Shown in pieces: positions 18,700 through 25,519 of a stretch of 34,456 nt of DNA. The DNA lies in assembly GCF_019930045.1 (NCBI RefSeq), contig NZ_JAHZQQ010000019.1:1-34456 (forward strand), written 5' to 3'. Position 1 is the stretch's first letter, and every line of letters begins with the position of its first letter. The translations under genes and the position numbers were made by a program. The notes beneath the pieces are model-generated. The model searched no databases and had not been told where the DNA came from. It saw only the letters and a list, made by a program, of their open reading frames with translations. Source of the stretch: Streptococcus australis (lineage in GTDB: Bacteria > Bacillota > Bacilli > Lactobacillales > Streptococcaceae).

Positions 18700-18933
18700 T
18701 TGGCAAACATTAAATCAGCTATCAAACGCGCTGAATTGAACGTTAAACAAAACGAAAAAAACTCAGCTCAAAAATCAGCTATGCGTACTGCAATCAAAGC
18801 TTTTGAAGCAAACCCATCTGAAGAACTTTACCGCGCTGCTAGCTCAGCTATCGATAAAGCAGAAACTAAAGGTTTGATCCACAAAAACAAAGCTAGCCGT
18901 GATAAAGCACGTCTTGCAGCAAAACTTGGCTAA
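18700..18933 (+). CDS. rpsT: 30S ribosomal protein S20
   Basis: This is a 77-residue basic, helical protein of the small subunit that binds 16S rRNA. The family begins with (M)ANIKSAIKR, which fixes the start at the TTG at 18700. A strong GGAGGTG lies 7 bases before it. An upstream in-frame TTG (18685) would place the ribosome site inside the gene. S20 is known to start with UUG in E. coli, where this helps autoregulation; the same may hold here. The strong promoter and following terminator make it monocistronic. Confidence 0.96.
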   Translation: MANIKSAIKRAELNVKQNEKNSAQKSAMRTAIKAFEANPSEELYRAASSAIDKAETKGLIHKNKASRDKARLAAKLG

Positions 18934-18954
18934 TCAAGCATTGCATACAAAATG

Positions 18955-18968
18955 AGCTCTCCGGAGCT
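18955..18968 (+). terminator. Terminator after rpsT
   Basis: AGCTC (18955-18959) and GAGCT (18964-18968) form a short stem with a TCCG loop, followed by a T run. It is 21 bases past the rpsT stop. Confidence 0.75.
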
Positions 18969-18998
18969 TTTTTTGTTGCTTCCAAATGAGGAAATGAG

Positions 18999-19529
18999 AT
19001 GAAAATTACGATTATCGGCTATTCAGGATCTGGCAAGTCAACTTTGGCTGAAAACTTAGCCCGCTACTACTCCATTCCCAAACTCCACATGGATACCCTT
19101 CAATTCCAACCGGGTTGGATAGACAGTGACCGGGATTGGATGGAGCAAGAAATGAAACAGTTTCTCAGCGATCATAGAGACTGGGTCATTGATGGCAATT
19201 ACTCTTGGTGCTGCTATGAGGAGAGAATGGAGCAAGCCGACCAGATCATCTTTCTCAACTTCTCTCGTTGGAACTGCCTCTATAGAGGGTGGAAACGATA
19301 CCGCCGTTATAAAGGTCGGGTCCGTGAGAGTATGGCAGCAGGATGCCCTGAACGCTTTGACTGGGAATTCATCCGTTGGATTCTCTGGGATGGACGAACA
19401 AAAACTGCTAGAGTAAGGTATCAAAATATCCGTTCCACCTATCCCGATAAATTCATCACTCTCAAAAATCAAAAGGAACTAGACCGTTTCCTCAATAACA
19501 TCAAAAATGATCTACTGGAATCGAAGTAA
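18999..19529 (+). CDS. P-loop NTPase of the FlaR/topology-modulation type (putative small kinase)
   Basis: This 176-residue protein has an adenylate kinase-like fold. Walker A is GYSGSGKST (7-15) and is followed by IPKLHMDTLQFQPGW, a stretch typical of proteins annotated as DNA topology modulation protein FlaR. Further on are WVIDGNYSW and a basic Arg/Trp-rich region (RWNCLYRGWKRYRRYKGR, near 88-106) resembling the lid of small-molecule kinases. The true substrate of the family is not established. It follows rpsT by 65 bases with a terminator between. The terminator stem that ends it begins inside its last codons. Confidence 0.82.
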   Translation: MKITIIGYSGSGKSTLAENLARYYSIPKLHMDTLQFQPGWIDSDRDWMEQEMKQFLSDHRDWVIDGNYSWCCYEERMEQADQIIFLNFSRWNCLYRGWKRYRRYKGRVRESMAAGCPERFDWEFIRWILWDGRTKTARVRYQNIRSTYPDKFITLKNQKELDRFLNNIKNDLLESK

Positions 19530-19552
19530 ACACTCGATTTAGTAGATCATTT
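19505..19552. terminator. Long bidirectional terminator overlapping a stop codon
   Basis: AAATGATCTACT (19505-19516) pairs perfectly with AGTAGATCATTT (19541-19552), with an inner AATCGA/TCGATT stem. A T run follows on the plus strand and a run of As precedes it. It serves the plus-strand kinase-like gene and the minus-strand tetR-type gene, whose stop is at 19556. The left arm lies within the last codons of the kinase-like gene. Confidence 0.8.
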
Positions 19553-19555
19553 TTC

Positions 19556-20134
19556 TTATTTTCTTTTCTTTTGAGGAAACAAGGGAAGACCTAAGGAAGC
19601 CATCTTCTCTGCCGGCACCTTCATGCCATCCTTAATCCACTTGGCTAGGACAGAGACAATAGCTGAGCTGAGGAAGGAATTCAGATAACTAGCTGGGCCT
19701 TGTGAGGATTTTTGACTTTTACTCCTCTTTTCCAGAAATTCATAAACAGCCTTGGTGAGCAGTTTCTCAAAATTATAATCGACGGCCAAGCTGATAATGC
19801 GTGCTTCCTTCTTGGCCTCTTTAAAGAGATAGACCCAAATCTGGTACAAATCGGTCTTAAAATTATAGCCTTCCAAAGACTTAGTAATCTTAGAAACAGT
19901 TGATTGGAAGATGGATTCGAGCAATTCTTCTTTTGACTCATAATTTCGGTAAAAAGCTGCACGAGAAACGCCTGCTCTCTCCACCAATTCTGAAATGGTA
20001 ATCTTTTTCAAGTCCTTTTTATCCAACAACTGAAGCAAGGAAATCTCCAAGGATTCGCGTGTGATGGCATTGCTTTCTTGGTTAGACCGTTTTAAATTTT
20101 CTAAGGATTTTTCGGATATCTTTCTTTCTGCCAT
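19556..20134 (-). CDS. TetR-family transcriptional regulator
   Basis: This 192-residue protein has an N-terminal helix-turn-helix domain: ITRESLEISLLQLLDKKDLKKITISELVERAGVSRAAFYRNYESKEELLESIF (split here only by reading, about residues 24-76), with AGVSRAAFYRNYESKEEL the recognition region. The C-terminal ligand domain is not recognisable as a known type. It is divergent from the DegV gene over a 127-base spacer, so regulation of itself and degV is the natural guess. The ligand is unknown. Confidence 0.85.
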   Translation of the reverse strand: MAERKISEKSLENLKRSNQESNAITRESLEISLLQLLDKKDLKKITISELVERAGVSRAAFYRNYESKEELLESIFQSTVSKITKSLEGYNFKTDLYQIWVYLFKEAKKEARIISLAVDYNFEKLLTKAVYEFLEKRSKSQKSSQGPASYLNSFLSSAIVSVLAKWIKDGMKVPAEKMASLGLPLFPQKKRK

Positions 20135-20158
20135 AACACTTACTTTCTATCTGTATCA

Positions 20159-20180
20159 TCTGAATGTATCTGCTTTCAGA
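20159..20180. promoter_or_regulatory. Candidate TetR-type operator
   Basis: TCTGAA (20159-20164) and TTCAGA (20175-20180) form a 6-base inverted repeat with a 10-base spacer. It lies between the divergent regulator and the DegV gene, just upstream of the degV -10. Symmetry and position suggest an operator, but a short repeat like this can arise by chance. Confidence 0.3.
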
Positions 20181-20193
20181 GAATGCAACTTCA

Positions 20194-20202
20194 TGATATA
20201 AT
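20194..20202 (+). promoter_or_regulatory. Extended -10 promoter of the DegV gene
   Basis: TGATATAAT (20194-20202) lies 60 bases before the ATG at 20262. The leader after it is AT-rich. Confidence 0.6.
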
Positions 20203-20261
20203 TGTAAAAAAAGACTAACTACTTGTCAATGTACAATTTTTTACATTTTGAGGTAATAAAA

Positions 20262-21104
20262 ATGAAATGGAAAATTATTGCAGATTCTGGCTGTGATTAT
20301 CGTACTTATGAAAATGCTGCACCAGATACTAGCTTTGTTTCAGTTCCCCTTACCATCCAGATTGGTGAGACCATCTATACAGACGATGCTACTCTGGATA
20401 CAGACAAAATGATGGAAGATATGTATGCGACTACTACTGCTTCCAAATCAGCTTGTCCTAGTCCTGATGACTATATGAAAGCCTTCGAGGGTGCTGATAA
20501 TATCATCGTTGTTACCATCACTGGTACTTTGTCTGGAAGCCACAATAGTGCTCAGGTCGCAAAAAAACTTTATCTAGAAGACCATCCTGCAAACAATATC
20601 CATGTGATCGATAGTTTATCAGCTGGTGGTGAAGTGGACCTCCTCGTCCGCAAACTCCATCAACTCATCGCCCAAGACCTTGACTTTGATCAAGTGGTCG
20701 AAGTCATCACCAAATACCAAGAAAAAACCAAACTGATTTTTGTCCTGGCTAAAGTCGATAATTTGGTTAAAAACGGTCGACTCAATAAAATTATCGGAGC
20801 GGTTGTCGGCCTCTTAAACATCCGTATGGTCGGCCAAGCTAGCGATACTGGAACCCTTGAGCTCCTCCATAAAGCCCGTGGCCAAAAGAAAGCTATTTCC
20901 ACAACTTTTGAAGAAATGCTCAAAGCGGGCTATAAAGGTGGACATATCACCATCGCTCACCGTCGCAACGATAAATTCGTAGAACAACTCTCTGCCTTGG
21001 TCCATGAAAAATTCGCCAATGCGGATATTGAAATTCTTCCGACCTCTGGCCTCTGTAGCTTCTATGCTGAAGAAGGTGGCCTCTTAATCGGCTATGAAAT
21101 TTAA
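20262..21104 (+). CDS. DegV family fatty-acid-binding protein
   Basis: This 280-residue DegV protein probably carries a fatty acid. In Gram-positives the family (FakB) presents fatty acids to the kinase FakA for phosphorylation. The start ATG at 20262 (MKWKIIADSGCDY) has GAGGTAA before it; the frame is open from 20223 but without a ribosome site. Family stretches are IIADSGCDYRT, TGTLSGSHNSA near 85-95, the VIDS-SAGG region, KNGRLNKIIGAVVGLLN and the C-terminal PTSGLCSFYAEEGGLLIGYE. It is close to a TetR-type gene on the other strand. Confidence 0.9.
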   Translation: MKWKIIADSGCDYRTYENAAPDTSFVSVPLTIQIGETIYTDDATLDTDKMMEDMYATTTASKSACPSPDDYMKAFEGADNIIVVTITGTLSGSHNSAQVAKKLYLEDHPANNIHVIDSLSAGGEVDLLVRKLHQLIAQDLDFDQVVEVITKYQEKTKLIFVLAKVDNLVKNGRLNKIIGAVVGLLNIRMVGQASDTGTLELLHKARGQKKAISTTFEEMLKAGYKGGHITIAHRRNDKFVEQLSALVHEKFANADIEILPTSGLCSFYAEEGGLLIGYEI

Positions 21105-21117
21105 CAACAAACTATAA

Positions 21118-21297
21118 AAGAGGCTGGGACAAAAGTCCTAGCCTCTCAATTGTCTTTGGATTATCGAGCAAGACGCAGTGGTTGAGTGGGCTCTACTACG
21201 CTGATTTCATCAGTTTTTACAGCCCTACTCAACTGTGCGGAGGTGGGACGACGAAATCGAATTCTAACGAATTACCGATTTCTGTCCCACTCTCTTT
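21118..21297 (+). repeat. Structured 180-base repeat, copy 1
   Basis: This stretch is 175/180 identical to 30558-30737 with no gaps. It folds on paper into three hairpins. The first is AGAGGCTGGGAC with GTCCTAGCCTCT (21119-21146). The second is GTTGAGTGGGCT with AGCCCTACTCAAC around a CTGAT/ATCAG tip (about 21181-21233). The third is GTGGGAC/GTCCCAC enclosing GAAATCG/CGATTTC and AATTC/GAATT (about 21243-21290), followed by CTCTTTT. It begins 13 bases past the degV stop. The family is not one I can name; a dispersed streptococcal intergenic element or an RNA gene are both possible. Confidence 0.8.
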
Positions 21298-21307
21298 TAC
21301 CATACAG

Positions 21308-21335
21308 ATTCCCTCCGGTCAGGACCAGAGGGAAT
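21308..21335 (+). terminator. Terminator downstream of degV and the repeat
   Basis: ATTCCCTC (21308-21315) and GAGGGAAT (21328-21335) form a perfect stem followed by a T run on the plus strand. It lies just before the stop of the minus-strand permease (21340). On the minus strand the tail is not T-rich, so it serves mainly the plus strand. Confidence 0.7.
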
Positions 21336-21339
21336 TTTT

Positions 21340-22986
21340 TTATTCACCAATCTCTTGGTTAAATTTATAAAAAGTATGTTTATATATATAAACAGTTGCA
21401 AAAGTTCCTATAGCTGCAATGAGAAGATAAATTACACTAGCAATCAAGGTGGTGAAGGCCACAGCGGATAGATAGAAAGCAAATCCTATCAAAATCAGCA
21501 TGACGATAATAAAGACGAAGATCAATAAGCCTCTCAGGGCAGCATTTCCTCTATTACGGTTCATCAGATCCGTTACAGTCGACCAATTAGTGGTTAAGAG
21601 CTTGTAGTCTCGTCTAAAAGCAATCACACTCAAACTCAAACTAGTCAAAAACCAAATCAAAAGCATGGCTAGAAGGGAGAGGGGATGGACCCCAAAGTAG
21701 CAAGATACCCCTACTAAGAGCACGATCGGCAAAGCAGACTGGACCGAAAAGAGGATCCAAAATTTCTTCAAACAATAGCGTTTAAAGTCAATCGGAAGGG
21801 CACGAAGATATGCGAAATTTTCCCGCTCCAATGAGATCCCAATACTGGTCAAGCTTTCCACAGAGTTGAAGACTCCAATCATAAAAGCAATCAACGATAA
21901 AGGAAGGAGGTATTGGGGTGTGAGGTAATTTTCAATTTGGAGGGAAGCTCGCGATGCCCCTAAAAACAAGCCAAATGTGAACAGATAAGGGAAAATCGCC
22001 ATCATGAAGATAACCTGCGTCAGCAAGGTACCATCACTCAGAAGCCGTTTATGATAGGAAACGGTAAAGCGATGAAAGGCCTTCTGATCTCCTAGCTTCA
22101 TCTGACTGACCCGCTCCTTGACCGCATGGCTAGAAGAAACCTCAAGGGCAGCATCATAGAAATGAGGCAAGACCTGACTTTTTACCAGCCAAAGGAGGAC
22201 TGCTAGAACCAATACCCAAGCCAACATCCCCACTAGTACAGCTGAATCCAAAGGATTCAAGATAAAGGTATGGAAGACCTCTATCGGAGGAAAAATGCTG
22301 GGTTGAGTGACCAAATCACCAGCTACCGAGTGCTCTGACTGGAGCATATTGATATAGAGATAGGCTCCAATGGAAATGAGACTACTCAATCCAATGATGA
22401 GGTTAGACACCAAACTCGTGTGTTTCTTAAAGACAGCTGATTTGGTAATCAGATGGGATAGGAACAAGGTGACTAAAAAGAGGATGGAGAGGAGAATCAT
22501 GGCACAAAGAAGGCCAAGAAGGAGCCCCACCAAAACATTTCCCCCTGCTTGAATAGGAAGAATGATGAAATAACTCAGCATTGGAAGCAGGGCCATCAGG
22601 AGCACTAAGATGACCGAAATACTCTTTCCTGCAATAACTTCTGCATCCGAAAAGGCATAGGGACGATAAAATTGTAAATCCTTGCTTTCGTAAAAGACAT
22701 TGTAAAAACTCATCAAGCCTTGGGATATAGCCAAGAGCGCAAAGAGCGTAATCATATTGACAAAGGGACCAGGGCTAGAGACAAAATCATTGGCACTAGA
22801 AAGTATCCCAAAAAGGAAGAGATAAAGGAGACCGATAAATATATAGGTCCGAATGGACTGGGCGGAAACATTGACCTTCCTAGTCGGATCCTTTTCCTGC
22901 TTCTTTCTATATTTCGCTAATTGGGCGGGCTGAGTCGCATAGATAATGTTGACATCGACTAGGCGACGAACCATTTTAAGACGCAT
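21340..22986 (-). CDS. ABC transporter permease (exporter type)
   Basis: This 548-residue membrane protein has about ten to twelve hydrophobic segments and a long soluble N-terminal stretch with basic residues. No substrate can be read from the sequence. The ATG at 22986 lies inside the end of the ATPase gene (stop 22976), so the two are coupled. Size and layout resemble the two-gene exporters of the EcsB/ABC-2 type. The region before the last segments (FKRYCLKKFW near 390) is cytoplasmic and charged. Confidence 0.82.
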   Translation of the reverse strand: MRLKMVRRLVDVNIIYATQPAQLAKYRKKQEKDPTRKVNVSAQSIRTYIFIGLLYLFLFGILSSANDFVSSPGPFVNMITLFALLAISQGLMSFYNVFYESKDLQFYRPYAFSDAEVIAGKSISVILVLLMALLPMLSYFIILPIQAGGNVLVGLLLGLLCAMILLSILFLVTLFLSHLITKSAVFKKHTSLVSNLIIGLSSLISIGAYLYINMLQSEHSVAGDLVTQPSIFPPIEVFHTFILNPLDSAVLVGMLAWVLVLAVLLWLVKSQVLPHFYDAALEVSSSHAVKERVSQMKLGDQKAFHRFTVSYHKRLLSDGTLLTQVIFMMAIFPYLFTFGLFLGASRASLQIENYLTPQYLLPLSLIAFMIGVFNSVESLTSIGISLERENFAYLRALPIDFKRYCLKKFWILFSVQSALPIVLLVGVSCYFGVHPLSLLAMLLIWFLTSLSLSVIAFRRDYKLLTTNWSTVTDLMNRNRGNAALRGLLIFVFIIVMLILIGFAFYLSAVAFTTLIASVIYLLIAAIGTFATVYIYKHTFYKFNQEIGE

Positions 22987-23719
22987 CTGGACTCACCTCT
23001 TCTCTTCGACCAGCCAATCCAAGATAAATGGACTCTAGGCTTTGCTCTGGGTGTTGTCCCTTTAATTCCTCGATGGTGCCATAAAAGATGAGGTTCCCCT
23101 TCTTCAGGATGGCAATCTTATCACAGAGTTGCTCTGCCACTTCGAGGACATGGGTGGAGAAGATGACGGTATTGCCCTTGTCCGCATGCTCCCGCATCAT
23201 CTGCTTCAGATCGTAAGAGGCTTGGGGATCCAAACCAGTCATGGGCTCATCTAGAACCCAAATGTCTGGATCAGATAAAAGAGCCCCGATGACAAAGACC
23301 TTCTGGCGCATCCCATGAGAGAAAGACTCGATGACCTCATAACGATGACTAGCAAAGTCAAACAGATGCAACAACTGCTCCAAGCGGTCATCACATTCCT
23401 GCTGGCTCATATCATAAGAAGTAGCGACCAACTCCCAAAATTCATTGGCCGTCAATCGAAGGAAGAGATCTGGCGAATCGGCTACGTAGCCAATTTTCTT
23501 CTTTATTTCCAAGCGATTGCTATAGAGGTCTTTCCCATCTACTAGGATTCTACCAGTCGTCGGGGTGATGACACTGACCAGGCTCTTAATGGTCGTTGAT
23601 TTCCCAGCTCCATTATGGCCGATCAAGCCGACAATTTGTCCATCTTCAATGGTTAAGTTCAAATGGTTCAATGCCAGTTGACCATCGTAATCCTTGGTGA
23701 CTCCTTGAAATTCAATCAT
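22976..23719 (-). CDS. ABC transporter ATPase (exporter type, EcsA-like)
   Basis: This 247-residue ATPase has Walker A GHNGAGKST (34-42), a signature reading FSHGMRQKV in place of the usual LSGGQ, Walker B WVLDEPMTGLDPQ, and the H-loop in STHVLEV. The SHGM variant is common in exporters of the EcsA type, from memory. It pairs with the permease encoded downstream, overlapping by 11 bases. It has its own strong promoter and a 5' leader hairpin. Substrate unknown. Confidence 0.9.
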   Translation of the reverse strand: MIEFQGVTKDYDGQLALNHLNLTIEDGQIVGLIGHNGAGKSTTIKSLVSVITPTTGRILVDGKDLYSNRLEIKKKIGYVADSPDLFLRLTANEFWELVATSYDMSQQECDDRLEQLLHLFDFASHRYEVIESFSHGMRQKVFVIGALLSDPDIWVLDEPMTGLDPQASYDLKQMMREHADKGNTVIFSTHVLEVAEQLCDKIAILKKGNLIFYGTIEELKGQHPEQSLESIYLGLAGRREEVSPDAS

Positions 23720-23738
23720 AGATTCTCCTTCTCCTATT

Positions 23739-23763
23739 CCACTTCCCTAATGAAAGAAAGTGG
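23739..23763 (-). other. Hairpin in the leader of the ABC exporter operon
   Basis: CCACTT (23739-23744) and AAGTGG (23758-23763) pair across a 13-base loop, about 20 bases upstream of the ATPase ATG. No T run follows, so it is probably not a terminator. It may affect access to the ribosome site. Confidence 0.35.
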
Positions 23764-23780
23764 TTACTTATTTTGCCTAT

Positions 23781-23809
23781 ATTTTAGTCCTCTTTTCCTC
23801 ATTTGTCAA
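23781..23809 (-). promoter_or_regulatory. Strong promoter of the ABC exporter operon
   Basis: The minus strand has TTGACA (23804-23809), a 17-base spacer and TAAAAT (23781-23786). It is one of the best sigma-A promoters in the window, about 60 bases before the ATPase ATG. Confidence 0.8.
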
Positions 23810-23824
23810 TGGAAAACTTAAGTA

Positions 23825-25453
23825 TTAAAGCAATTCATCAAAGCGGTAGAGAAGGCCAAACAGATAACTAGGAATGGTATCTAGGAGATCCTCCCTATAG
23901 ACCCGCTCCCCTCTTTGATGGAGTTCCTTGCCCCAAGGTCCCAAATTGACTGCCGGCACTTGGATCTGGGCAATTTTTTCCAAATCCAACTCGTAGACTT
24001 GAGAAGAGGTCGCCAAACTATCCAAGACAACCTGATAGCTTGCTAGGTCTCTCTCCAAGGCGCAATAACTGGTGTCACAAATGCCCATGAAGTATTCCTC
24101 CACTTTCAGGGTCAGGCCGCGTCTTCCTAAATAGTGGCGGTAATCATTCACCAGGGTGCCAATTTTGAGACTGGTGTTTGGTAAAGAGCGACAGTTCATG
24201 GATGGGTAAAAGGGTGGTGCAAAGCCAATAACGACCAATGGAGTCTTCTCCGCTAGGAAGTCTAAGTAAGCTTGGATCTGCTGGATGGCAATGGCCTGAT
24301 AGCTGACTCCAGTTAAGAAAGCTTGGTAGGCCCTTTGCTCACATTGCTCTTGGAAGCTTGAAAAGCCTTCCTTCTTTTGGCAACGATCCAGCAATTCTTG
24401 ATAGCTGATCACCCATGGCTGAGCTATCAAATGTTCTTGTCCCGCTTGGTCCTGGAGGGACAGGTATTTGACATAAAACTCATCAACCGCTTCCTGGCTC
24501 AACTCCTTGATGCGTTGCAGCAATTCCTGAGGGGTCTTTTTCAGATGCAGCACACTGAAATAGCCAGCAGCGTAGAGGACCGTCGATACATCATACTGGT
24601 CCTTCAAATCTCGCAGATAAGACCAAGAAGGGAGAGGAGACTGCTCTCCCAGAGCTTGGTCGGATAGGTCTGGATGGAGGTCCAATTTCGATGCGACTGC
24701 GATTAAGAGAGAGAGGGCGTTGATTCCTTTGAGAGGCTCCTTCATATGGGATAAGACACCCTGAGTCACGACGACTGGCATGAGCTTGCCGACAGTACCG
24801 ATGTGCAGGACCTTCTCCTTATCACTAGTGGCTTCAAAGGGTTCTGAATCGACCGCTAAGACATAGTCCAAGTCAAACTCATCTTTTAACTGACAGAGCA
24901 AACTTAATGCTCCTCTCATCCCACGTGAATAGGACTCCTCATCTCCCACAGATAGGTAGAGGAGGTTGACCTGACCCCCTTCTGGATTGGAGGCGTAGGC
25001 TTCTAAGACACCCAGTTGGAGCGCTAAAGCCGCCTTCATGTCACAAGAACCTCGTCCAAATTGCCATTGGCCAGAATCTAGGTCCTCCTGCATTTCTGAT
25101 CGAAAATCAATGCCCTTCAAGGCTTGAACCAGTGCCTCGGAATCCAAAGCTATAGGGGCTAGGGGACCGTAATCTTCTAGATCTACCGTATCGTGGTGGT
25201 GAAAAAGGATCACTGTCTTTTTCTTGCCCTTATCGACCAAGGCCCAATTGACACTGCGATGAAGATGGTCATTGGGAAGAGGGTAGCGACCAAAGTGCTG
25301 GGGGTGACTCTTGAAATATGGAATAGACCCAATTCGTTGGTCTAGATAGTCTTCTATCTCCCTTTCTGTCTCGGTATTAGTAAAGCTCGGTATGGACATT
25401 GCCTCTTGAAAAATGGTGGCAATTTGTTCTTGGAAATGTTCTATGGATCTCAA
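23825..25453 (-). CDS. RocB-like M20 family peptidase
   Basis: This 542-residue cytosolic zinc-dependent hydrolase has metal-site motifs HHHDTVD (about residues 87-93), GRGSCDMKAALAL (the bridging Asp) and a DEES motif near 172. RocB of Bacillus is linked to arginine use, but the true substrate here cannot be read. The start is TTG (25451-25453), since GGAGG stands 6-7 bases before it and no ATG fits. The S15 surface peptidase stop is 66 bases upstream with no clear terminator between, so the two may share a transcript. No terminator follows it before the next promoter. Confidence 0.85.
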   Translation of the reverse strand: MRSIEHFQEQIATIFQEAMSIPSFTNTETEREIEDYLDQRIGSIPYFKSHPQHFGRYPLPNDHLHRSVNWALVDKGKKKTVILFHHHDTVDLEDYGPLAPIALDSEALVQALKGIDFRSEMQEDLDSGQWQFGRGSCDMKAALALQLGVLEAYASNPEGGQVNLLYLSVGDEESYSRGMRGALSLLCQLKDEFDLDYVLAVDSEPFEATSDKEKVLHIGTVGKLMPVVVTQGVLSHMKEPLKGINALSLLIAVASKLDLHPDLSDQALGEQSPLPSWSYLRDLKDQYDVSTVLYAAGYFSVLHLKKTPQELLQRIKELSQEAVDEFYVKYLSLQDQAGQEHLIAQPWVISYQELLDRCQKKEGFSSFQEQCEQRAYQAFLTGVSYQAIAIQQIQAYLDFLAEKTPLVVIGFAPPFYPSMNCRSLPNTSLKIGTLVNDYRHYLGRRGLTLKVEEYFMGICDTSYCALERDLASYQVVLDSLATSSQVYELDLEKIAQIQVPAVNLGPWGKELHQRGERVYREDLLDTIPSYLFGLLYRFDELL

Positions 25454-25519
25454 TGAAAGCCTCCTTCTGATAGACTGGAGCCTTTAGTAGGCAATCACCC
25501 TTGGGCAATCAGTCTGGTA

